The position numbers and the translations under genes are program-made. This document shows positions 1 through 8,534 of a DNA stretch of 64,000 bases, in pieces (the first letter of the stretch is position 1; every line of letters starts with the position of its first letter). The DNA lies in the NCBI RefSeq assembly GCF_016428645.1, contig NZ_JAELXW010000014.1, forward strand, positions 1 to 64,000, read 5' to 3'. Below the pieces are notes generated by a model. That model did no database searches. It was given only the letters and a program-made list of their open reading frames with translations, and was not told where the DNA came from. This DNA is from Glycomyces salinus (GTDB lineage: Bacteria; Actinomycetota; Actinomycetes; Mycobacteriales; Micromonosporaceae).

Positions 1-3
1 GGG

Positions 4-31
4 GGGGCGACCGGCCACTGCCGGTCGCCCC
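4..31 (-). terminator. GC-rich hairpin downstream of the aldo/keto reductase gene
   Basis: A perfect 12-bp inverted repeat (4-15 with 20-31) with a 4-nt loop lies 20 bp past the stop of the minus-strand reductase gene. No T-tract follows on the minus strand (the sequence continues as a C-run), so it would be an actinomycete-type U-less terminator or an mRNA-end stabiliser. Confidence 0.6.
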
Positions 32-50
32 GCGGTTCGGTCATCGCGTA

Positions 51-1719
<1,669 letters not shown>

Positions 1720-1858
1720 CCCACAGCGGTTTCCGCTGTGACCCAAACCAACTGGGACAAGTTCTCTACCTCAGTTGCTCTGCGGCTCGACGTCCTTGAT
1801 GGAACCCGATGACGGATGACGGGCGGGGCCTGACGGAGGGGGGCTCGCCGGGGCGCGG

Positions 1859-2590
1859 TCAGACCTGTGCTTGGCCCCCATCGACGAACCAGTCGGCGCC
1901 GTTGACGAAGCTGGACGCGTCCGAGGCCAGGAATGTCGCCACGGAGGCGATCTCGTCCGGGCGGCCGATTCTGCCGAGCGGCACCTGCGAGGCGAGCCGG
2001 TGGTCCGGGCCCACGGCGCCGATCAGACCCGGGGTCTCGGTCGGGCCGGGGCTCAGCGCGTTCACCCGGAACTTCCGTTCCTGCGCGCTGAGCGCCCAGC
2101 TGCGCACCAGGTTTCGCACCGCCGCCTTCGACGCGCCGTAGATTTCCAGGCCCGATTCGGGGCGGCGGGTGCTGGTCGATCCCGTCACGATGATCGAGGC
2201 GCCGTCCGACAGCAGGGGCAGGGCTTTCTGCACGGTGAAGATCGTGCCCTTCACGTTGGTACCGAACGTGGCGTCGATGGCGTCCTCGGTGATCTCGCCG
2301 AGGCTCTGGGGGATAGCGCCGCCGGCGTTGGCAACGAGCACGTCGAGGCGGCCCGCCTCCTCGCGCACGACCGAGTACAGGTGATCGAGGTCCGTCTGCA
2401 CCGAAACGTCGGTCCTCACGCCGGTGGCCGCCGGCCCGATCTCGGCGACGGCCGCGTCGAGCGGCTCCTGGCGGCGACCGGCCAGGAACACCCGTGCTCC
2501 TTCTGCGGCGAACCGCTTGGCGATGGCGAGTCCAATGCCGCTGTTCGCTCCGGTGATCACCGCTACCTTGCCTGCGAGTTCTTCGGTCAT
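1859..2590 (-). CDS. SDR family oxidoreductase
   Basis: 243-residue short-chain dehydrogenase/reductase. Seen: the Rossmann motif TGANSGIGLA (about residues 13-22), the NAG motif (VANAGG), the catalytic Ser in IIVTGSTS, and YGASKAA for the YxxxK pair; the C-terminus ends with the common SDR segment ASSFVNGADWFVDGGQ. I start at 2590 rather than the in-frame ATG at 2608 because a GAGGAG Shine-Dalgarno sits between them. Divergent from a TetR gene and separated from it by two perfect copies of an inverted operator. Substrate unknown. Confidence 0.93.
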   Translation of the reverse strand: MTEELAGKVAVITGANSGIGLAIAKRFAAEGARVFLAGRRQEPLDAAVAEIGPAATGVRTDVSVQTDLDHLYSVVREEAGRLDVLVANAGGAIPQSLGEITEDAIDATFGTNVKGTIFTVQKALPLLSDGASIIVTGSTSTRRPESGLEIYGASKAAVRNLVRSWALSAQERKFRVNALSPGPTETPGLIGAVGPDHRLASQVPLGRIGRPDEIASVATFLASDASSFVNGADWFVDGGQAQV

Positions 2591-2611
2591 GACACTCTCA
2601 CTCCTCATTTC

Positions 2612-2658
2612 TGGACTCGTTCGTCCATAACGCTAGCAGTTGTGGACGAACGAGTCCA
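2612..2658. promoter_or_regulatory. Duplicated inverted operator between SDR and TetR genes
   Basis: Two 16-bp sites, 2612-2627 (TGGACTCGTTCGTCCA) and 2643-2658 (TGGACGAACGAGTCCA), are exact reverse complements. Each is itself palindromic (TGGAC-N6-GTCCA). They lie 22 bp and 21 bp from the starts of the two divergent genes, so both promoters would be covered. Such paired TGGAC-type sites match the known TetR habit of binding as two dimers in divergent promoters. Confidence 0.75.
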
Positions 2659-2678
2659 TTATTGGTAACCTGTGTCTC

Positions 2679-3275
2679 ATGGCGCGGCCTAGGAAGTTCG
2701 ACGAGCAACGGGTGCTGGACACCGCCCGGGAGCGGTTCTGGTCGGGCGGGTACGCCGCCACGCGAATGGACGACATCGCCGAGGCGACGGGGCTCGGCAA
2801 GGGCAGCCTCTATGGCGCGTTCGGTGGAAAGCGGGAACTGTTCCACCGCGTGTTCGACGACTACTGCGGTTCCGTCGTCGATGCGGTGAGCCGGCAGCTG
2901 GACGGCAACGACGCGGACGCGTACGCGCGGCTGTCCGCACACGTATACGCGGTGGCGGCGGCGACCGCCGCGGACACCGACCGCCGCGGATGCCTGCTGG
3001 CCAAGGGCGCCGCCGAGCTGGCCGAACACGACGAAGCGGTGGCCGAGCGGGCGCGCGCGGCCATCGAAGCGCTACAGGCGCTACTGGAGGACGACATCGC
3101 CGCCTGCCAGCGCCATGGCGACATCGGCGCGGACGTGGAGCCGGGAAGACTGGCCGCGCTGGTGCTCGCCGTACTGCGCGGCATCGAAGCGCTGGGCAAG
3201 GCCGGAGTGAGCGAGGAGACGCTGACCGACATAGCCCGGACGGCCCTCGCCGTACTGCCCCGCCCCGCTGACTGA
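2679..3275 (+). CDS. TetR/AcrR family transcriptional regulator
   Basis: 198 residues starting MARPRKFDEQRVLDTARERF. The HTH region MDDIAEATGLGKGSLYGAFGGKRELF (about residues 27-52) is classical TetR, and the C-terminal half (GCLLAKGAAELAEHDEAV...) matches the TetR_C ligand-binding fold found in regulators of SDR and efflux genes. The ATG at 2679 is preferred over an in-frame ATG at 2640, which would place the operator inside the coding region. It most likely represses the divergent SDR gene and itself. Confidence 0.92.
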   Translation: MARPRKFDEQRVLDTARERFWSGGYAATRMDDIAEATGLGKGSLYGAFGGKRELFHRVFDDYCGSVVDAVSRQLDGNDADAYARLSAHVYAVAAATAADTDRRGCLLAKGAAELAEHDEAVAERARAAIEALQALLEDDIAACQRHGDIGADVEPGRLAALVLAVLRGIEALGKAGVSEETLTDIARTALAVLPRPAD

Positions 3276-3276
3276 G

Positions 3277-3423
3277 CTTCTTCAGCGCGTACGTTCCACC
3301 CTGCGCCGTTTCGACATCGAGCACACTTTCCGGTTCCTCAAGCAGACCCTGGGCTGGACCGTCCCCTAGGTCCGCGATCCCGAGGCCGCCGACCGCTGGA
3401 CATGGCCGACCGTCGCCACCTGA
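3277..3423 (+). pseudogene. Remnant of a transposase C-terminal region
   Basis: The frame beginning two bases after the upstream stop reads RRFDIEHTFRFLKQTLGW, then a TAG stop (3367-3369), then VRDPEAADRWTW and a second stop at 3421-3423. The phrase EHTFRFLKQTLGWT...PEAADRWTW is characteristic of a large actinomycete transposase family with an IS701/IS4-like DDE fold, from its C-terminal third. Only about 48 codons remain, interrupted by a stop, so this is a dead fragment. No terminal repeats are visible. Family naming is from memory of the motif, not a search. Confidence 0.6.
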
Positions 3424-3450
3424 ACCGTGGATGGCTCTTGACGTGAGAGG

Positions 3451-3876
3451 TCAGAGGCGTTTTCCGAATCGGAGTCCTGTGGCCTTGTAGCCTCGGCCTT
3501 CGTAGAACCGATGGGCCTTCGTTCGCTCCGCGCCTGAACTGATGCCCACGCGGGTTGCGCCCTGCTGCTGGGCCCACTGTTCGAAGACGGCGACCAGAGC
3601 CGCCCCGGCACCAGAGCCTCGACGCTGCTCATCGACGATCAGGATCATCAGTTGCGCGGCAGGGGCATCGTCCTCGTACGGATGCAGGATGTGGCCTCCG
3701 GCAAACCCGATGATGCTCGAGCGATCGTCGGCCTCGAACACCCACGCCTGGTACTCCGAGGTCGCGTTGCGTTCAAGACGAGCCGTGAGCCTGCCAGGTG
3801 TAGTGGGGTAGCCGAGTTGTTCGAAGAGGTCTATAAGACTCGGGACGTCACTGGTCCCGGCAACTCGCACTGGCAT
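3451..3876 (-). CDS. GNAT family N-acetyltransferase
   Basis: About 141 residues. It shows the GNAT acetyl-CoA binding motif A, LIVDEQRRGSGAGAALV (R/Q-x-x-G-x-G/A type), preceded by strand 4 (AAQLMILIV) and followed by the C-terminal motif B region HRFYEGRGYKATGLRFGK. The start MPVRVAGTSD at 3876 puts the first beta-strand at the N-terminus; an in-frame ATG at 3897 would add seven residues. Neither has a good ribosome binding site. The substrate amine cannot be told. No operon partner. Confidence 0.85.
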   Translation of the reverse strand: MPVRVAGTSDVPSLIDLFEQLGYPTTPGRLTARLERNATSEYQAWVFEADDRSSIIGFAGGHILHPYEDDAPAAQLMILIVDEQRRGSGAGAALVAVFEQWAQQQGATRVGISSGAERTKAHRFYEGRGYKATGLRFGKRL

Positions 3877-4033
3877 GCACCGACTGTAGCGAGCCATCGA
3901 GGTCCAAGACTCGTTCCAGCTCCGCGATGGTGTGAGGGGCCTGGATGGAACGGGTTGGGGCGCATAGTGAGGCAGGCGCAGGGCTCGTGATCATTGTGGT
4001 GCCGAACCCTTCAGGAACTTGAACAAGCCCTGG

Positions 4034-4062
4034 GGGCGGGGACGGCTGCTCCGTCCCCGCCC
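4034..4062 (-). terminator. Strong hairpin after the NlpC/P60 gene
   Basis: A perfect 12-bp stem (4034-4045 with 4051-4062) with a 5-nt loop starts 18 bp beyond the stop of the minus-strand NlpC/P60 gene. It lacks a clear U-tract, as is common in high-GC actinomycetes. Confidence 0.65.
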
Positions 4063-4079
4063 GGTCGCTCCGAACTGCG

Positions 4080-4961
4080 TCAGGCGTTGGTCTTTCCTTG
4101 GATGCGGAAGGCGGCGACGCGACTGTTGGTGTAGTCGTTGTGGTAACCGACGTCCACCCCGGGTTGCTGCGCGTCGAAGATCACCCCGTTGCCTGTGTAG
4201 AAGGCGACGTGGTCGATGTAGCGATCGTTGCCGGGAACGGTGTTGTAGAAGATCAGGTCACCTCTCTTCAGTTCGGAGAACGGTATTTGTCTGGTGTAGA
4301 CTTTCCCGATACTTCCCTGGTTGTTCACCGCCCAGTTGTACATGTCGTTCGCGGTCCGAACCGGCCAGTCGGTGAAGTGCCCGATCCGGTTGTAGGAGTT
4401 GAAGACCAGTCCCGAGCAGTCGAAGGCATCGGGCCCTTCGGCCCCGAGCCTGTACGGGTCCCCCTCCTGCTGCAACGCGTTCGCGTAGGCGATGCGGGTC
4501 CAGTTGAACAGTTTCCTCGCGGCCCTGCACTCGGTTCCCTCGGACTCCGACCCATCCTTGATCTTGAGCTTGATGTGGTTGACGCGACCGACGCCGCTGG
4601 GGTTCCATTCGGACACTCCTCCGGTCGTGGAGTTCCCGGCGCCGCCGCCGAACTTGAAGTAGGGCTTGCCCGTGCGGAACTGAAAGGAGGTGTATGTGTA
4701 GTCGCTCTGGAAGGCGACGATTCGGAGGACCGGGGAGCGGCCGTTCCTGTCGGTGTCCCAGACCTTCCAGTAGATCCGGGCCTTGTCAGCGCCTCGCCAG
4801 GCGATCTGGAGGTGAACCTTGGCCCCGCCGCAGCTCAAGGTCGTCGAGACGCTCGGGTTCGGAAGCGGGGTCGCCGCGTTCGCCGGCGCGGCCATCGATA
4901 GGCTCGTGACGAGCAGAGCGGCTATCGCGGTGACCAGCGTCACCAATCGTCTTATCTTCAT
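4080..4961 (-). CDS. Secreted NlpC/P60 family peptidoglycan hydrolase
   Basis: 293 residues. Residues 1-30 are a Sec signal peptide (MKIRRLVTLVTAIAALLVTS... ending APANA). A middle beta-rich region of unknown function (about 35-150) precedes an NlpC/P60 domain: DPYRLGAEGPDAFDCSGLVF carries the catalytic Cys, IDHVAFYTG the catalytic His, with a final polar residue expected in VIFDAQQPG. These enzymes cut stem peptides of peptidoglycan. The start at 4961 has a GAGGG ribosome site; the frame stays open to 5099, but that would bury the signal peptide. An array of five 11-bp repeats lies 91 bp upstream and probably controls it. The gene stands alone. Confidence 0.9.
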   Translation of the reverse strand: MKIRRLVTLVTAIAALLVTSLSMAAPANAATPLPNPSVSTTLSCGGAKVHLQIAWRGADKARIYWKVWDTDRNGRSPVLRIVAFQSDYTYTSFQFRTGKPYFKFGGGAGNSTTGGVSEWNPSGVGRVNHIKLKIKDGSESEGTECRAARKLFNWTRIAYANALQQEGDPYRLGAEGPDAFDCSGLVFNSYNRIGHFTDWPVRTANDMYNWAVNNQGSIGKVYTRQIPFSELKRGDLIFYNTVPGNDRYIDHVAFYTGNGVIFDAQQPGVDVGYHNDYTNSRVAAFRIQGKTNA

Positions 4962-5035
4962 CTGAGGACCCTCATTTCGGTTCGAACGCAGTAGTTGGAG
5001 CCGGTTGCCTGGGGGTATTGACCGGAACGCATACA

Positions 5036-5106
5036 ATCTTGCGGAAAGTCCGCATGGCTTTTGCATGGATTTGGCATGGATCGGGCACGGCTCTGGCATG
5101 GTTGAT
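5036..5106 (-). repeat. Five direct repeats of an 11-bp unit, candidate regulator-binding array and promoter
   Basis: GCATGG or GCACGG occurs at 5052, 5063, 5074, 5085 and 5096, exactly 11 bp apart; the remaining 5 bp of each unit vary. In the minus direction the last unit ends 10 bp before a poor -10-like hexamer (CAAGAT, 5041-5036), and the NlpC/P60 start is 91 bp from the nearest unit. Direct repeats at 11-bp period next to a -10 box are the hallmark of OmpR/PhoB-fold winged-helix activators (PhoP boxes, SARP heptamers). Which regulator binds is unknown. Confidence 0.6.
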
Positions 5107-5340
5107 CATCGCGTCGAAGCCCGGCAACTCGGTCCGCCTGCTGGATGGTTTCCAGTTCCTGTTGCGACTGTCCGGAATATTCGCCCTATGGGCTTGATCG
5201 ATCCGGTCGGAGTCGATGCCGGTCTCGACGGCTCCTGAGGCCATCGGCGCTGGCTGCCATTCGACGCTAGACGGGCGCTCACCGACTGTCTCCAGGAATT
5301 CCTTCACAGCAATGACGGGGCATGGGATTTCGTCGACGAG

Positions 5341-5709
5341 TTGGGCGGAGCCGAGCCGCGCCAAGTCGTTGCGCAGGTGACCGGGGCGATGTCGGCAGTC
5401 GTTGACGTCGACGGGCGCATCGATAGTCGTGAAGCGGACGCGGCGGTGGCCGCGGCGGCTTCGGCCGCCGCTCGCGTCGGGGTCGCGGTTGTTGATCAAG
5501 AGGTCGTCGAAGCGCTCGCGGCTTGTTCATTCGAGGCGACCGTGGAACTGCGGACGCTGGCGCGGCGCGCGCTCGATCGGGTCTGCGTGCCGGAGGACAA
5601 CGAGTGGTACGAATTGTGGTGTCAATCGAGCGCCATCGACGAGGTGCTCGAACAGTTGCGCCCGTACCGAAGCATCCTTTCGGGAGCCGACGACGGTAGT
5701 GCGGCGTGA
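5341..5709 (+). CDS. DUF4259-like protein, start codon uncertain or 5' end degraded
   Basis: The open frame ends in WYELWCQSSAIDEVLEQLRPYRSIL, and its body (ADAAVAAAASAAARVG..., LRTLARRALDRV) resembles DUF4259 proteins. Family resemblance continues upstream of the only possible initiator, a TTG at 5341: the frame reads SNDGAWDFVDEL just before it, like the conserved DUF4259 N-terminus (PFxNDxAxDFxDEL). No ATG or GTG exists in frame between the upstream stop (near 5236) and 5341. Either translation starts at TTG and yields a shortened 122-residue protein, or the 5' end is decayed. Function unknown; no operon partner. Confidence 0.55.
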   Translation: MGGAEPRQVVAQVTGAMSAVVDVDGRIDSREADAAVAAAASAAARVGVAVVDQEVVEALAACSFEATVELRTLARRALDRVCVPEDNEWYELWCQSSAIDEVLEQLRPYRSILSGADDGSAA

Positions 5710-5797
5710 GCGCCGCGCTGTGACTGCTGACTTGTTGGGCGTATAGGACCACAGGCTGGAGCGGGTGGGGCGACGGCCAGCTCGATAGCATTCGCGT

Positions 5798-6595
5798 GTG
5801 ACAGCTCAAAGCAGGCCATCAGATGAGGTCTTTTCCGCATTCGGCGGTGGGGAGGCGCGGCCCGAGCGGCTCAATGGTGGTCGCGGGCTGACGTGGAAAG
5901 CGGGAACCGTGGTCGTGCGCCCGGCCGGTGATCCGGACGAGGCGAACTGGCGGGCAGGAGTGCTGGAGCGTCTCGCGCACACGGAGGAGTTCCGGACTCC
6001 GCGGCCGATCAGGGCCGCATCGGGGCGGTGGGTCGTCGATGGATGGGAAGCGCTGGAGTGGGTGCCCGGCACCGCTGACGAGTCGCGCCTCCTCGACGTC
6101 GTCAGGGTGGGAACCGCGTTCCATCAGGCGATCTCGGCGTTGGCTCGTCCGGCGTTCATCGACACCACCGACGACCCTTGGTCTCGCGCCGATCGCATCG
6201 TATGGGGAGAGGCGCCGATGCCTTCCGATCCGATGCTCGAACGTCTTGCGGCGCAGTTCCGTCTGGTGGAGTCGCCGTCGCAGCTCATCCACGGTGACTT
6301 GCTCGGCAATGTCCTCTTCGCCGAAGGCGAGCCGCCGACGATCATCGACTGGGCGCCGTATTGGCGGCCGGTTGGTCTCGGTGCCGCGATCGCTGCGGTG
6401 GACGCGGTGTGCTGGCACGGCGCTCCGATCGAGCTGCTGCCCGTGGCGGGGCGGAGCATCGCGGAGTGGGAGCAGTTGTTGTTGCGCGCCTTGGCCTTCC
6501 GTATTACGACGCTTCACTTGGTCAACGCATGGGACTCGTCGCAAGCGGATCGTCATGCTCCCGTTGTGGACGCTGTTCTGGCGCTCGACCGGTGA
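5798..6595 (+). CDS. Phosphotransferase-like protein (TIGR02569-type, aminoglycoside phosphotransferase fold)
   Basis: 265 residues from a GTG start. The kinase-like catalytic loop is visible as LIHGDLLGNVLF (HGD...N, about residues 164-175), followed by TIIDWAPYWRP, the metal-binding Asp. The N-terminal half (LNGGRGLTWKAGTVVVRP...) is the reduced N-lobe typical of the actinobacterial TIGR02569 group. These proteins are annotated as uncharacterised; the true substrate is unknown, and an antibiotic kinase role should not be assumed. The gene is monocistronic, 88 bp downstream of the DUF4259-like gene. Confidence 0.75.
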   Translation: MTAQSRPSDEVFSAFGGGEARPERLNGGRGLTWKAGTVVVRPAGDPDEANWRAGVLERLAHTEEFRTPRPIRAASGRWVVDGWEALEWVPGTADESRLLDVVRVGTAFHQAISALARPAFIDTTDDPWSRADRIVWGEAPMPSDPMLERLAAQFRLVESPSQLIHGDLLGNVLFAEGEPPTIIDWAPYWRPVGLGAAIAAVDAVCWHGAPIELLPVAGRSIAEWEQLLLRALAFRITTLHLVNAWDSSQADRHAPVVDAVLALDR

Positions 6596-6655
6596 CCCTC
6601 CGGGATCCCGATCCGGATGCTCACCCCGCATGCCTGGACCGTTGAATTCGGTGTT

Positions 6656-6883
6656 CTAGAGGTCGAGGAGGAACTTCTCCAGGGCGACAGCGATCGCCGG
6701 TCGGTCGGATTCCGGGATGCCGTTGGTGAAGACCAGGTTGCCGTAGCGTTTGACGGCCACGGTGATCTCGGGGCCGTCGTCGATGCGGCGCAGCCAGAGG
6801 GCGGTCACGCCGCTGTCTGGCGAGCGGGTGCGCTGGACTTCGATCCTGCCGTGGCCGAAAGGGAAGCTTCCGATTGTGCTCAC
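6656..6883 (-). CDS. Small conserved-looking protein, second gene of a coupled pair
   Basis: 75 residues from a GTG start, overlapping the upstream gene by 4 bp (GTGA), which indicates translational coupling. The sequence (VSTIGSFPFGHGRIEV..., ALWLRRIDDGPEITVAVKRYGNLVF..., ending ALEKFLLDL) looks like a single small alpha+beta domain without signal peptide or membrane segment. I do not recognise the family. With its partner it faces an XRE/DUF397 module across a 264-bp divergent region, a common setting for small target or effector genes of such regulators. Confidence 0.65.
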   Translation of the reverse strand: MSTIGSFPFGHGRIEVQRTRSPDSGVTALWLRRIDDGPEITVAVKRYGNLVFTNGIPESDRPAIAVALEKFLLDL

Positions 6884-7206
6884 AGCGGGTGCTCCGCGTG
6901 CCACGTCGCCACGTTGGCGGCGATGGTGTGGCGCAGGACGGCGCGCCAGGAGGCGGGCTGGTCGCAGGCGAAGCCGCACCAGACGACGCCGCGCAGGACT
7001 CCTCCGGCGTGGTAGATCGAGCCGATGGCCTCTGCCGGGGCCCGGCGGGGGATATGGAGCAGGCAGCCGTCGCCCCCGGTGCTGTCCGCGTACAGCTCGA
7101 ACGCTTCATCGTCCTCAGTGGTCCATTCTCCGATGAGGTCGAAGCGGTCGGCGAGCGGCTCCGGTTCGGGTTCGGGCGGCTCGCCGTAACTGAACAAGGT
7201 CTCCAT
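6880..7206 (-). CDS. Small acidic protein, first gene of a coupled pair
   Basis: 108 residues starting METLFSYGEPPEPEPEPLAD, with a perfect AGGAGG ribosome site six bases upstream of the ATG at 7206. The acidic, proline-rich N-terminus is followed by a domain with WTTEDDEAFELYADSTGGDG and, near the C-terminus, GVVWCGFACDQPASWRAV, which has two Cys but no known metal motif. It ends within the start of the next gene (4-bp overlap). Family not recognised. Divergent from the XRE regulator at 7471. Confidence 0.7.
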   Translation of the reverse strand: METLFSYGEPPEPEPEPLADRFDLIGEWTTEDDEAFELYADSTGGDGCLLHIPRRAPAEAIGSIYHAGGVLRGVVWCGFACDQPASWRAVLRHTIAANVATWHAEHPL

Positions 7207-7378
7207 CGCGCCTCCTGGGTCGGTGTGAGCGGCCTGCCGGTGGGTCAGTGAACGATCGAGAAACCGGCAGGCCGCCATCTGTGGAGGGTGGACGGCGCCC
7301 GACGAGGTTAAACGGCAGCCGTGCGTCGTCCGCCTTCGACGCTAGTGGCACGTCAAGCCTCTGAACAGGAGAAACATG

Positions 7379-7423
7379 GTGCGCGAAAAAGAGTGCGCAT
7401 AAAAAGGCGCTGAAAATGCGCAC
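7379..7423. promoter_or_regulatory. AT-rich promoter region with repeated GTGCGC half-sites
   Basis: GTGCGC occurs at 7379-7384 and 7393-7398 and its complement at 7418-7423. Extended arms GTGCGCAT (7393-7400) and ATGCGCAC (7416-7423) form a perfect 8-bp inverted repeat with a 15-bp spacer. The spacers are A-rich, unlike the surrounding GC-rich DNA. The site ends 47 bp upstream of the XRE regulator start, which suits autoregulation. The rest of 7207-7470 shows no other obvious element. Confidence 0.5.
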
Positions 7424-7470
7424 CCAGGTTGGAGGTCCAAAATGTCGGAAGATCATGCGACACTCGCTGG

Positions 7471-8304
7471 ATGAGCGATGCGCAACCCACACTGGCTCGA
7501 AGAGCGTTCGGTGCACGTATCCGCAGGCTCCGTGAGGAGCGGGGCCTGGTCCACAGGGAGGTGGCGGAGGCCCTCGGATACAAGCGGGACGCTATACGCC
7601 GCATGGAGAACGGGGAGCAGGGGATCAAGCTTGTCGTGGCCAAGGGGCTCTGCGAGTTCTTCAGCATCGAGGGGGCGGAGAAGAGCCACCTGTGCGAGCT
7701 GGCGGTCAAGAGCAACGAGCGCGGTTGGTGGGAACCGTTCTTCGACACGGTGACCGGAAAGGGTCTTCGGCCGAAGATCCCGCTGTTCCTTGAAACTGAG
7801 CAGGCTTCCAAGAGGATTCGAGTGCTGGAGCTCGCGCTGATCCCGGGCCTGGCGCAGACCCGGGAGTACCTTCTCGAACTCGACGCGGCCCAACCTCCGA
7901 CTGAGGAAGACCTTGCCGAGCCGAAACTCGGGCTCAGGAGCGTTCGACAAGAGCGCCTGTTCAGCCTTCGTCGACCTCCCAAGCTGGAGTTCCTTATCTC
8001 GACCGCGGCAATCGACTTCCTTGAGGCGATGCCACGCAAGGTCCGCGACGGCCAGATCGCGAGACTCCGCGAGATCAACGCGATGCCCTTTGCTGATGTC
8101 CGGGTACTGACCAGGATAAATGCAGGTGTACTGGGAGCCTTCAATCTCCTCGATCCCAGTGATGGCCTGCCGCCCATCGTGTTCATGGACCACCCGGACG
8201 GTTCCCGCTACGTGGAGCAGCCCGCTGTAGTGTCTAGGTTCGAGCAGAATTTCATTTCTGCTCACGACAGGGCAGCAGAACCGCTAGAGGGGTACCTGAG
8301 ATGA
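7471..8304 (+). CDS. XRE-type helix-turn-helix regulator with DUF5753 domain
   Basis: 277 residues. The N-terminal HTH_31/XRE domain runs FGARIRRLREERGLVHREVAEALGY (split across the helix-turn-helix, residues 12-65), with RMENGEQG as the typical end of the recognition region. The rest is DUF5753: WWEPFF..., ALIPGLAQTREYLLEL (the conserved PGLLQT-like motif), RQERLF, and a C-terminal PIVFMDHPDGSRYVEQPAVV. The gene overlaps the DUF397 gene by 4 bp (ATGA). In Streptomyces such pairs (BldB/WhiJ-like) act in developmental or antibiotic regulation. The start at 7471 is chosen over an in-frame ATG at 7429 because it begins directly before the HTH. Confidence 0.92.
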   Translation: MSDAQPTLARRAFGARIRRLREERGLVHREVAEALGYKRDAIRRMENGEQGIKLVVAKGLCEFFSIEGAEKSHLCELAVKSNERGWWEPFFDTVTGKGLRPKIPLFLETEQASKRIRVLELALIPGLAQTREYLLELDAAQPPTEEDLAEPKLGLRSVRQERLFSLRRPPKLEFLISTAAIDFLEAMPRKVRDGQIARLREINAMPFADVRVLTRINAGVLGAFNLLDPSDGLPPIVFMDHPDGSRYVEQPAVVSRFEQNFISAHDRAAEPLEGYLR

Positions 8305-8480
8305 CTACCGAGTGGCGCAAGTCCACCCGCTCAAGTAGTGGGTCCAACGGTGATTGCGTTGAGGTTCGCGTTGCGGAGGGCCAGTTCGAGGTGCGTGATT
8401 CCAAGCTCGGCGACGACTCGCCGATCCTCCAGATGGACACGGCCGAGTTCTTCTCCCTCCTGCATCCCGCGAAGCGCTGA
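8301..8480 (+). CDS. DUF397 domain small partner protein
   Basis: 59 residues, too short for most ORF filters. It starts MTTEWRKSTRSSSGSNGDCV and continues EVRVAEGQFEVRDSK, the diagnostic DUF397 signature (WRKSSxSxxxGxCVEVA...VRDSK). It ends with AEFFSLLHPAKR. It overlaps the preceding XRE/DUF5753 gene by ATGA, so the two are translated together. DUF397 proteins are thought to work as partners or antagonists of the adjacent XRE regulator. Confidence 0.92.
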   Translation: MTTEWRKSTRSSSGSNGDCVEVRVAEGQFEVRDSKLGDDSPILQMDTAEFFSLLHPAKR

Positions 8481-8498
8481 GGCCCCAGAACGCAACCG

Positions 8499-8519
8499 CC
8501 CCCGGCGATCCGCCGGGGG
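8499..8519. terminator. Hairpin terminator between convergent DUF397 and lacI-type genes
   Basis: A perfect 9-bp stem CCCCCGGCG/CGCCGGGGG (8499-8507 with 8511-8519) with a 3-nt loop, followed on the plus strand by a pyrimidine-rich stretch (acttctgcttt). It can serve both converging genes. Confidence 0.7.
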
Positions 8520-8534
8520 ACTTCTGCTTTCAGC

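Noticed and set aside
5052-5101. CRISPR-like short repeats
   Set aside because: Units are 11 bp without true spacers and no cas genes are nearby; a regulator-binding array explains them better.
5798-6595. Antibiotic-resistance aminoglycoside phosphotransferase
   Set aside because: The kinase-like loop is shared by many unrelated phosphotransferases and the protein fits the uncharacterised TIGR02569-like group better.
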